The notes under the pieces were generated by a model. The model was not told where the DNA came from, made no database searches, and saw only the letters and a program-made list of their open reading frames with translations. Below, in pieces: positions 17,035-24,006 of a stretch of 24,006 nucleotides of DNA. This DNA comes from Coemansia sp. RSA 922 (lineage: Eukaryota > Kickxellomycota > Kickxellomycetes > Kickxellales > Kickxellaceae). The stretch spans positions 1 through 24,006 of the forward strand of contig JANBQS010000264.1 in NCBI GenBank assembly GCA_027577415.1, read 5' to 3'. The position numbers were made by a program, and so were the translations under genes. How positions within the stretch are numbered: position 1 is the stretch's first letter; each line of letters opens with the position of its first letter.

Positions 17035-19110
17035 TTAATGAACAGGCTCAGTTTCAGGACTCGTATGTGTATCGCCATCCCTCACAAAAGCTGTGCTGCT
17101 CTGTCCATTATCCGCTTCATGCGGCGACGACAGTCCAGGGATCATCGTATGCTGTAACCTTGGAACAGGGCGCACCACATCCCCGACAACCAGGGAGCGC
17201 AGCAGGCCCAAAGCCAAGTAGCTAGCGCTGAACTGCACCCAGATCTGATAATACTGGAAAAACAGCGCTGACAGTGGCAATGACGCTGGTTCCATCTGGA
17301 TAATCGTCGTATTGAGCCTATTTCTAGCCGACAATGGAATGGGATCACGCGATATACGCACAGGCGAGCCAGGCATAGACCAAGCGGCCTCAATGAACCG
17401 ACGAGCATGCTTGCTGCTCACGTTGTACGACACGCCACCAGGAAACATTCGCGAGTCGCGCAGACGCAGCATAATGTAGAAAATCGGACAGTGGTTTAGA
17501 ATACCGAGGAGGATTTCAAACAAACCTTGTGCCATTATCACGGCGACTCGGCGGCCCGCAAATGTGGCATAGTACACTAGAACCGTCGGAAAGAGGTACG
17601 TGAGCAGAGTAAACAGTATCGTGCCGATCAGGAGTTGGTCGAGGTCATAGTCACAGCTGTCAATGCGGTTGCGCAGGACGTTGTGCTTACGGCCGCGGAA
17701 CAAGTTGAACAGCGAGTAAAGCGTGACGAGCTGCCAGTGGAATATACGCGTAGCTACCATGTAGAACCAATACGTGTGCAAGGTCGTCAACGCCATGGCA
17801 TCAGAGAAAATAGCCAGTTGCATTGAGCAGCCGCCAACAAATCCCGACCAGCCCGCAAATATAACTACGGCGCGCATGTACTGCGTAACTGGCTGGAACA
17901 TGGCAGTCCAGAAGTGGATGAGCCACAAGAACAGCTCCGCCAAAAACCCGTCTAGTCCGTTGTTTAGTTTCAGTCCAGCCGGCCAGCCGCGTAGCCAAAG
18001 GATGGTATCCTCTAGCGACTTCACCGTGTACTGCTCCAGACTCAATACGATCCAGTCGCCTACCGCTTGCGAGCGCATAATCAGGAATATTCCTAGTGCA
18101 CAGCCCAAGATGATATCCACTGCAATGACCCAGACGCTGTTCCAAAATCCAGCGTACTGCGCGTTGTGTCGGCGGCCATGAGCAGGCTTGGGTGTATGGT
18201 AGGAAGCTCGCCACTGCTCGATCAAATACACCATGCGCCGTACGATCAAGTCCACCTGCTGACCCACGGCCGAGACCTCTTTGACTCTAAACCCAAAGGC
18301 GCTCAGATCCAGCACTCGTAGCAGGTAAGCCGAGAGCATGATGAATACACTACAAGCCCAGGCAAACAAAGCATTGGCTGAGGCCTGAGACCGCTCAAAG
18401 GCCTGTCGGTTCGTCTCGGAGGCAATCGTAGTCCATACTGCTGCACGCAGACTACGCTTTGCTGCAGCCTGGGAGCTGCCTTGCAAATACATGTACACTT
18501 GGCCGGCTGTGTTTACATAGTCCAGTGCGTGTTGCAGACACGTCCTTGTGCTAGGATCGATAACGTTGTTGTGGCCCCTGGATGCCAACGCAGTCAAATC
18601 GAGATTGATCGGTGATGCCATGTAGTAGTGCCACGGCTCTGTTGCGCTCTCTTCGTATAAAATGACGATTACACGCTCGGATATCTCAGCGCCCATTGAG
18701 AGAATAGCGCGGAAGGCGATCTGTGTGCGAGCGGTAAATGCGTCTATCCAGTGCTTGCAGGCGTCACGAGCGTCAGGCTCACAGAGCCCCCCTCCCTCAC
18801 GGCTCATATAGCCGACAATCGTCGGAGGCATCTGTTGTTGGTTAGCCTGGCTCCGACTCCGAAATGACCCACTTGTCTCGGTTGCATTGGGCTCTAGGCT
18901 GGCCGAGTATTGCCGATGAAAATCCGCCAAGTACTCTGACACTTGCATAGCATTTGCAAACGACGCCTTGCTCGCAACCACTATCTCGCCGCCGCCAAGA
19001 TCCCATCCTACCAAGTATCCGCTCTCTGAAATAGGCTGGCATAGGTGCAATGGCCAAAATATCTTTGCCACATGCTCAGAACGTGCTCCCGCTAGATCCA
19101 TTAGTACCAT
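17035..19110 (-). CDS. GPI1: GPI-GlcNAc transferase subunit GPI1 (PIG-Q)
   Basis: Predicted protein of 691 residues. GPI1/PIG-Q is a multi-pass ER membrane subunit of the complex that transfers GlcNAc from UDP-GlcNAc to phosphatidylinositol, the first step of GPI anchor synthesis, with partners such as GPI3/PIG-A and GPI2/PIG-C. The N-terminus (AKIFWPLHL..., SGYLVGW) matches the start of animal PIG-Q in style, so the ATG at 19110 is likely right; Met4 is an alternative. The family core runs from about residue 300 to 640: LRGWPAGLKLN near 368-379, then FLWLIHFW, LHTYWFYMVATRIFHWQ, LYSLFNLFRGRKHNVLRNRID, DLDQLLIGTILFTLLTYLFPT and an HCPIFYIMLRL segment. At least six hydrophobic helices are visible. 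The tail is short and hydrophilic. No intron is needed. Confidence 0.85.
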   Translation of the reverse strand: MVLMDLAGARSEHVAKIFWPLHLCQPISESGYLVGWDLGGGEIVVASKASFANAMQVSEYLADFHRQYSASLEPNATETSGSFRSRSQANQQQMPPTIVGYMSREGGGLCEPDARDACKHWIDAFTARTQIAFRAILSMGAEISERVIVILYEESATEPWHYYMASPINLDLTALASRGHNNVIDPSTRTCLQHALDYVNTAGQVYMYLQGSSQAAAKRSLRAAVWTTIASETNRQAFERSQASANALFAWACSVFIMLSAYLLRVLDLSAFGFRVKEVSAVGQQVDLIVRRMVYLIEQWRASYHTPKPAHGRRHNAQYAGFWNSVWVIAVDIILGCALGIFLIMRSQAVGDWIVLSLEQYTVKSLEDTILWLRGWPAGLKLNNGLDGFLAELFLWLIHFWTAMFQPVTQYMRAVVIFAGWSGFVGGCSMQLAIFSDAMALTTLHTYWFYMVATRIFHWQLVTLYSLFNLFRGRKHNVLRNRIDSCDYDLDQLLIGTILFTLLTYLFPTVLVYYATFAGRRVAVIMAQGLFEILLGILNHCPIFYIMLRLRDSRMFPGGVSYNVSSKHARRFIEAAWSMPGSPVRISRDPIPLSARNRLNTTIIQMEPASLPLSALFFQYYQIWVQFSASYLALGLLRSLVVGDVVRPVPRLQHTMIPGLSSPHEADNGQSSTAFVRDGDTHTSPETEPVH

Positions 19111-19118
19111 ATCAATCC

Positions 19119-19586
19119 TTAGAAGCTGCCCCGACGTTTTAGGTGCTCGCGCGCCGAGGTTCGATATTTGTACCCAGTACTATTCTGCGCTTCCCAGTCA
19201 GCAACTCTTGCCAGTGGCCAGAGAAATAAGAGCAGCGAGCCAAATGTCGCTATTATACCTAAAGTAGTGAGGAGTCGGGGCGAGAGCTGGCCGAGTTTGG
19301 CGAGCACGACTTCTTTGATCTGGTCCCAGTTGAGGGGGTTGAAATGCCGAGTGAGATAACCGATAGCAAAGGCGATAAGCACAAGACGCACCTGCTCGAG
19401 CATTTGGCGTGCTTTCGGTGCACTGCTTGCTCTGGAGATGAGATGATTACGAAATGCAGGTAGATGATGAAGAATAACAAAGAGCGTTAAAGAGGGAAAG
19501 AGTCGCAAGTGAGCCAAACAGACAGATCTCACAATAGAGGCTTGATCGCAGGTTGCTTTTTCGCTTTTGTTTCTTGCTCTCTTCAT
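19119..19586 (-). CDS. small membrane protein of unknown family, directly upstream of GPI1
   Basis: Frame of 155 residues from the ATG at 19586, or 94 residues from the in-frame ATG at 19403 (MLEQVRLVLIAF...). The shorter form has a clean layout: helix at 66-78, a linker (HFNPLNWDQIKEVVLAKL), helix at 105-124 (LLTTLGIIATFGSLLLFLWPL), then a basic hydrophilic tail. The extra 61 residues contain one more hydrophobic stretch but otherwise look unconstrained, so the 94-residue form may be the true one. Family not recognised. Its stop codon is 8 bp before the GPI1 ATG and in a different frame. GPI1 transcription must therefore start inside this gene, or the two share a transcript. Confidence 0.5.
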   Translation of the reverse strand: MKRARNKSEKATCDQASIVRSVCLAHLRLFPSLTLFVILHHLPAFRNHLISRASSAPKARQMLEQVRLVLIAFAIGYLTRHFNPLNWDQIKEVVLAKLGQLSPRLLTTLGIIATFGSLLLFLWPLARVADWEAQNSTGYKYRTSAREHLKRRGSF

Positions 19587-19699
19587 TTGTCTACTTTAAA
19601 TTAGCTGCTGATTTTCGTTGAGGTCGCATCCTTGTTGTTGAAACTTCTTCTATTATTTTTTCTACTGAATCGTGGCACTTCAACGTCTTAGCAATAGTA
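19587..19699. promoter_or_regulatory. short divergent promoter region (small membrane protein / LEO1)
   Basis: 113 bp between divergent ATGs, or about 300 bp if the minus-strand gene starts at 19403. T-rich sequence lies at about 19630-19665. No TATA box is clear. Confidence 0.4.
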
Positions 19700-21184
19700 A
19701 TGAGCGATTTGTTTGGGTCTGACCTAAGCGATGTTGAGAGCCAAGGTTCTCGGCCATCGTCGCCGCGCGGCTCTCCCCGGAGGCGCTCTCGCAGCAGGGA
19801 TTCGGCGACTCCTGAACCAAAGAAGAGCCGATATGATAGCGATAGTGACGAAGGCAACGTACCCGTGAGACCAGACATAGAGCCAGCAAACGGCGACGCG
19901 CTCGACGACCTCTTCGGGAGCGATGATGACGCTGAGATGCGCGGCAGCGATAATGAGTCCACACGGAGTGCTGACAGGATGTTGAGCGACGACGAGGCGC
20001 CTGAGGGTCTTAGCAAAGTCAATGTGCGCGTAATGAGCGCGAGAGTGCCATTGTTTCCTGTACCGCGCTCAGACAAGGACGCGTTTATCCTGACACGCAT
20101 GCCTAATATTCTGCAGCTAGACCCAACTCCGTTCTCGGCAGAGTCGTACGAAGACCTCATTAAAAAGGAGCATGAGGTAGCCGCAAAGCATAGCGTCAAA
20201 GAGGCTGTGACACCCGAGCTAGCGTCGGCTGTAGAGGGCATTATTGGCAATACGATTCGGTGGAGGCGCACTGCTGGTGCCGACGGAAAGATGAGGCGCG
20301 AGAGCAACGCGCGTCTGGTGCGGTGGTCCGATGGCTCTACGTCAATTGTTATCGGTGGACAAGCGCCAGAGGCCTATAGTGTTACATCTGAGCCGTTGGA
20401 CGACTCGGCCAAGACGAAGCAACACCACTACGCAGCAGTGCTCTATCAGAACGAGCTTCTGATGCAGAGCCACGCGCGGCTGACTGAGCAGTGGCTGCTC
20501 CGGCCTACGAAGCAGTCGGCACAATCGCGTGCGGCGGTGTCGCTCTTGCTCGGTCGCGTCAGGGGCGAGTCAGCGCTTGGAGCTGGCCATATAGCCCGTG
20601 CGGCGGCTGCAAAGACCTCGCGTACACGCTTTGAAGTGGACGATGAGAACCCAGAGCTCATTCGCAAGCGCGCCGTAGAGGAAGACGAGCGGCGAGAGAA
20701 GCAGCGCAAAAAGGAGGAGCGCTTGCGTGAACGCTTGGAAGCGAAGGGGCTCCAATCCGACCGCCGCAACACTGGGTATAACAGCTCTACATACGTTGGT
20801 GGTGACTATTCGGAAGAAGAGAACGAGTACGGCTACGACTCTGAGAGCAATGTGAAGGCTGGAGGCGCTGGCGCTGGTTATGGCACACAGCGGTCTGTCA
20901 AGCGCGATTTGCCCCAGCCGAACCGTCGTCCACGCAATATCTATGCAGATGAAGAACTTGAGGACTTTATCGACGACGATGAGCCAGAGGTTGGTCCACG
21001 CGACGAGTTTGACGACGAGGAGGAAGAGGAGCAGGCTGCCCAGCGGCTCAAGAGCTCCAAGCGCACGGAGTACATGGACGATGACGATGAGAGCGATGGC
21101 GGCCGCGACAGCAGGCGTGCGCGCAATACCAAGCCTCGTCGCTTGATGGTCAGCGATGACGAAGACGACGACATCGATATCTAG
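19700..21184 (+). CDS. LEO1: RNA polymerase II-associated protein LEO1 (Paf1 complex)
   Basis: Predicted protein of 494 residues. LEO1 is a nuclear subunit of the Paf1 complex, which travels with RNA polymerase II and supports elongation and histone modification. The N-terminus is acidic and Ser/Arg-rich (MSDLFGSDLSD, DDLFGSDDDAE), as is usual. The conserved Leo1 domain runs about 105-300: RVPLFPVPRSDKDAFILTRMPN, NTIRWRR from 184 and NARLVRWSDGSTSIVIGG at about 202-219, followed by a second strand-rich part (AVLYQNELLMQSHARL). A charged helix (EEDERREKQRKKEERLRERL) follows. The tail is strongly acidic (DDDEPEVGPRDEFDDEEEEE) and ends SDDEDDDIDI, a pattern typical of LEO1. The frame is uninterrupted. 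Confidence 0.92.
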   Translation: MSDLFGSDLSDVESQGSRPSSPRGSPRRRSRSRDSATPEPKKSRYDSDSDEGNVPVRPDIEPANGDALDDLFGSDDDAEMRGSDNESTRSADRMLSDDEAPEGLSKVNVRVMSARVPLFPVPRSDKDAFILTRMPNILQLDPTPFSAESYEDLIKKEHEVAAKHSVKEAVTPELASAVEGIIGNTIRWRRTAGADGKMRRESNARLVRWSDGSTSIVIGGQAPEAYSVTSEPLDDSAKTKQHHYAAVLYQNELLMQSHARLTEQWLLRPTKQSAQSRAAVSLLLGRVRGESALGAGHIARAAAAKTSRTRFEVDDENPELIRKRAVEEDERREKQRKKEERLRERLEAKGLQSDRRNTGYNSSTYVGGDYSEEENEYGYDSESNVKAGGAGAGYGTQRSVKRDLPQPNRRPRNIYADEELEDFIDDDEPEVGPRDEFDDEEEEEQAAQRLKSSKRTEYMDDDDESDGGRDSRRARNTKPRRLMVSDDEDDDIDI

Positions 21185-21329
21185 AATACAACCCGCATTA
21201 TGTTTGAGCCGATCACGATCCACCAAGCAACTCGCTCTTTATCGGCTCGACTCGTCAGATCCACCGAACCGCAAAATTTTCTGGCCAGGGGCTCTTAGAG
21301 CTTGGAGTGATGGCCTGTGGACTGAGCGG

Positions 21330-21335
21330 TATAAA
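21330..21335 (+). promoter_or_regulatory. TATA-like box of the RACK1 gene
   Basis: TATAAA, about 104 bases before the RACK1 ATG at 21434, in the 249-bp space after LEO1. The spacing equals that of the other TATA box in this window. Confidence 0.5.
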
Positions 21336-21433
21336 TTTCAGATAGCGGACGGGCTGAGGCACTAGTGGCTCTTCCTCTCCACATTATCCTCGTGTTTTTC
21401 AACTTTTTGAAATTTCGCTTTAAAAGAGAAACC

Positions 21434-22763
21434 ATGTCTGCCAACCTCGTTCTCCGTGGTACCCTTGTCGGTATGTATCTAGATCTTGCGACGAACACAC
21501 TAGTATGCGCTGTTGGAATCGACCGATTCTGAGATTCAGATCCAGATCCAATAATTGGCATTTAGGACCACTTTTTTTTCGCGACCTTTTACTGATCACC
21601 TCGCTTCTATATTCTCATTGTTCTAGGTCACGCCGGTGCCATCACCGCCCTCGCCACCTCGGCCGAGAACCCCGACATCCTTGTCTCTGCCTCTCGCGAC
21701 AAGACCCTGTTCGTCTGGGAGCTGACCCGCGACGATGTCAACTACGGTGTCGCCAAGCGCTCTCTGCACGGCCACAACCACTTTGTCCAGGACGTCGCCA
21801 TCTCCTCGGACGGCCAGTACGCTCTGTCTGCCTCGTGGGACAAGACCCTGCGCCTATGGGACCTGAACACTGGTCTGACCACCCGCCGCTTTGTTGGCCA
21901 CACCAAGGACGTCATGTCGGTGTCGTTCTCGCCTGACAACCGTCAGATCATCTCGTCGTCCCGCGACAAGACCATCAAGATCTGGAACACCCTCGGAGAG
22001 TGCAAGTACAACATCACTGAGGACAGCCACAACGGATGGATCTCGTGCGTGCGTTTCTCGCCCAACCCCAACAACCCCCTCATCGTTACCGGTGGCTGGG
22101 ACAAGGTTGTCAAGGTATGTATTGAGCTGATGCTTGTTGCTGTGTGCTGCAATGGCGATATGTCCATGATGTCAAACATATATTTGCTACTTCAGAGGCC
22201 AAGTAGGCCTATGAGACATACTTTACCAATCGTATTACTGAGACCGTCACATCGCCACCGCTAAAAACTGTTGACGTGGTTATGCCATTTGACTTTGCCT
22301 GACTACTAACATCTATGCTTTGTTTTGTAATTGCTAGGTCTGGGACATCACCAAGTTCAAGCTGCGCACCAACCACTTTGGCCACCAGGGCTACGTGAAC
22401 ACCGTCACCATCTCTCCTGATGGTTCGCTCTGCGCTTCGGGCGGCAAGGACGGCGTCACCATGCTGTGGGACCTCAACGATGGCAAGCACCTGTACTCGT
22501 TGGAGGCCAACGACATCATCAACGCCCTCGTGTTCTCGCCCAACCGCTACTGGCTGTGCGCTGCCACCGCCTCGTGCATCAAGGTCTGGGACCTCGAGTC
22601 CAAGTCCGCCGTGTGCGAGCTCCGCCCCGACTTTGTTGGCCTCAGCAAGGACGCCCGCGAGCCCGAGTGCACCTCGCTCGCCTGGTCCGCCGATGGCAAC
22701 GTCCTGTTCGCCGGCTACACCGACAACGTCATCCGTGTCTGGCAGGTCACCAGCGGCCTATAA
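21434..22763 (+). CDS. RACK1: RACK1/Asc1/Cpc2 WD40 ribosomal scaffold, three exons
   Basis: Spliced gene: exons 21434-21470, 21627-22114 and 22338-22763, giving 316 residues, the usual RACK1 length. RACK1 sits on the head of the 40S subunit near the mRNA exit and couples translation to signalling and quality control. Exon 1 encodes [12 protein letters not shown] and splits the Gly codon of GHAGAIT. Seven WD repeats are visible through their strand ends: [47 protein letters not shown] and NVIRVWQV. Both introns start GTATGT and end TAG; intron 2 (22115-22337) contains a perfect TACTAAC branch point (22304-22310). Codons are overwhelmingly C- or G-ending, as expected for very high expression. 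Intron 2 hosts a snoRNA. Confidence 0.95.
21471..21626 (+). other. RACK1 intron 1
   Basis: 156 bp, GTATGT donor and TTCTAG acceptor, with a branch-like ACTGATC about 30 bases before the acceptor. It interrupts the codon for Gly13 after its first base. I looked for a box C/D snoRNA here and found none. Confidence 0.85.
22154..22256 (+). ncRNA. U24-like box C/D snoRNA in RACK1 intron 2
   Basis: Box C/D elements occur in order: C box ATGATGT (22166-22172), guide ATATTTGCTACTT, D' box CAGA (22193-22196), a hairpin AGGCC-aagta-GGCCT (22196-22210), C' box ATGAGAC (22211-22217) and D box CTGA (22238-22241). A terminal stem flanks the boxes: GGCGATATG (22154-22162) pairs with CACATCGCC (22248-22256), with one mismatch. 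The guide before D' is complementary over 12 nt to the conserved large-subunit rRNA stretch AGTAGCAAATAT, the U24 target. The order, the D' guide, the internal hairpin and ATGAGACATAC all resemble yeast U24 (snR24), which lies in the intron of ASC1, the yeast RACK1 gene. These comparisons are from memory. It should guide 2'-O-methylation of 25S rRNA and be released from the spliced intron. Confidence 0.85.
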
Positions 22764-23431
22764 AGTGTCTGCTGGACCTTACCCCAAGTTTGCAAGTGGA
22801 ATATCGTCCTACTTGCCATTGATTTGTAAACGTCTTTTCATTCGATTTTAATGAAATTAGGTGTTACATAATAGCAATTTTTTTATTTGCTGACGGGCGG
22901 GTACACCTCTTCTATTCTTGGCTAAAATGTGGAGTTTATGTATGGCATGCGTGGGCTGTGGTCCAACTGAGACACTTGGGGCGTGGCCTTGGATGCCCTG
23001 ATGACTTTTGACGCGCTGTCTCCGCTAATGACAAGCGCGGGGGTAAGAGGTAATATCTAAGGGTGCGCATGTCCTACATGTGGCAGTCTTCGTGACATTG
23101 CGGAGGCGAGGTAGTGTAAATGACAGACAGGCGCCATGCGGGGCGAGTAACATTGGGACGCAGAATAACGCATTTCATTTGGAAATATGCTAAACACGCG
23201 TACTTCTTGCTACTCGCAATATGGCCTAACTAGCAAATATTTTCACACTCTTGTATACATTGCTAGGATAGTTATTGCCTGAGCTTGAGTCAATTTCGAG
23301 CACTTCTTTTTATTTTCTATTTCTTTTTTTCCTGTTCCTCAACATTTATATTTCATATACGCATATAGGAGATTCGGGGGTGCTCTGCAGTTGATTGATT
23401 TCATATTTGTAGCTCGAGTTTAATATCAAAG
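22764..23431. other. intergenic region after RACK1
   Basis: 668 bp. It should hold the RACK1 3' UTR and the promoter of the next gene. A T-rich stretch lies at about 23305-23350. No gene, RNA or repeat was recognised. Confidence 0.45.
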
Positions 23432-24006
23432 ATGTGGCGGCAGGTTGTCTTTTGTATAGCTGCTGCATGTATGGCCGTTTCTGTGGTACGTGCGCAGGAG
23501 TATATCCGTGGATTCAACTTGGCTGTTGCCGCCGCTCCCGGTGCAAACCCGGGTCACGGCGGCGATAATCGGCCGCAACAGCAACCACAGCAGCAACCAC
23601 AACAACGCGGCAGCGACAGCAAAGAGATACATGCCGAAAAGCCCAAGGAAGCGCCCAAAGTCACCAAACCGCAAGAACCGCACGATGCCAACAAGGGCGG
23701 GCCCAAGATCATACACGCACCCGCTCCTGTACCTGCTAACAAGGGCAAGAAAGACGACGATGACGAGCAGCAGCATAAAAAACCGACCAAAACTCGCAAG
23801 CACCCTGACGAAGACGAATCAGATGAGGTGGACGAGGACGTCGAAAAGGAGTACTTGAAGCGCGTCAAGGCCGATAAGGACGCGGGCAAGATGCCCGGCC
23901 GCATGAAGATGATCGTACCACCGCGGACTGTGCACACGCCGCTGTTTGAACTGGACTCTGTGATTGAACTGCGCTGGGACTACGACAACAACGTGATCGA
24001 AGTGCC
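23432..24006 (+). CDS. secreted protein with disordered Gln/Pro/Lys-rich region (partial, runs off window)
   Basis: The frame is open from the ATG at 23432 to the window end (191 codons seen). Residues 1-21 form a signal peptide (MWRQVVFCIAAACMAVSVVRA), with likely cleavage before QEYIRG. Then comes a long disordered stretch: a Gln/Pro block (RPQQQPQQQPQQ), Lys/Glu/Pro segments and an acidic region (DEDESDEVDEDVEKEY). Near the end MIVPPRTVHTPLFELDSVIELRWDYD begins what may be a beta-sandwich domain, reminiscent of the fungal secreted DUF7137 type with its hydrophobic start and a Trp in the second strand. That match is weak because most of the domain lies outside the window. A cell-wall or secreted role is inferred from the signal peptide only. 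Confidence 0.6.
   Translation, partial: MWRQVVFCIAAACMAVSVVRAQEYIRGFNLAVAAAPGANPGHGGDNRPQQQPQQQPQQRGSDSKEIHAEKPKEAPKVTKPQEPHDANKGGPKIIHAPAPVPANKGKKDDDDEQQHKKPTKTRKHPDEDESDEVDEDVEKEYLKRVKADKDAGKMPGRMKMIVPPRTVHTPLFELDSVIELRWDYDNNVIEV

Noticed and set aside
20570..21226. 218-codon minus-strand frame opposite LEO1
   Set aside because: Hydrophobic shadow of the acidic LEO1 tail (GAC/GAG codons read in reverse as GTC/CTC); no family resemblance.
21471..21626. Second snoRNA in RACK1 intron 1
   Set aside because: A CTGA is present but there is no upstream C box with a terminal stem, and no H/ACA-like structure is visible.

Overview
The window is nuclear DNA of a compact, intron-poor fungus. Evidence: complete eukaryotic housekeeping genes (COG8, GPI1/PIG-Q, LEO1, a RACK1 homologue, a peroxisomal ABCD half-transporter), short intergenic spaces, AATAAA-type 3' signals, and spliceosomal introns with GTATGT donors and a perfect TACTAAC branch point. 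An early-diverging lineage such as Kickxellomycotina is my inference from gene style; no marker here proves it.

Layout. 1-2813: no gene I can support. 2814-3728 (-): OCIA-domain-like membrane protein, divergent from COG8 (3994-6267, +). Then, all on +: a 3-hydroxyacyl-CoA dehydrogenase (6697-7575), a HemW/RSAD1-type radical SAM protein (7746-8933), an ABCD peroxisomal fatty acyl transporter (9262-11493) and a small two-helix membrane protein resembling Apq12 (11707-12219). The last converges on an SRR1-domain gene (12282-13145, -). Several plausible-looking long frames begin at TTG or GTG; I moved those starts to the first in-frame ATG.

13146-16160 is accessory-looking DNA. It holds a diverged tandem array of about 140-170 bp units, each with a TTCTTTG/CAAAGAA palindromic core flanked by TGACGT- or GTCATGAC-type sites. 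A 5'-truncated LINE (14068-15662, -) has inserted into the array, leaving an 18-bp target-site duplication. The array lies upstream of a strong TATA box and an AT-rich, unrecognised 136-aa gene (16163-16573).

17035-23432 returns to housekeeping genes: GPI1 (17035-19110, -), with a small membrane-protein frame ending only 8 bp before its start codon (19119-19586, -); LEO1 (19700-21184, +); and RACK1 in three exons (21434-22763, +). RACK1 intron 2 carries a U24-like box C/D snoRNA, the host-guest pairing known from yeast ASC1. The first rRNA guide of the snoRNA is intact and the second looks rewritten. The window ends inside a secreted, low-complexity protein gene (23432 onward).

Most neighbours are functionally unrelated, as expected for a fungus. 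The possible connections are the dehydrogenase/ABCD pair (acyl-CoA metabolism), the repeat array with the orphan gene (regulation), and the RACK1/U24 host-guest pair (translation).
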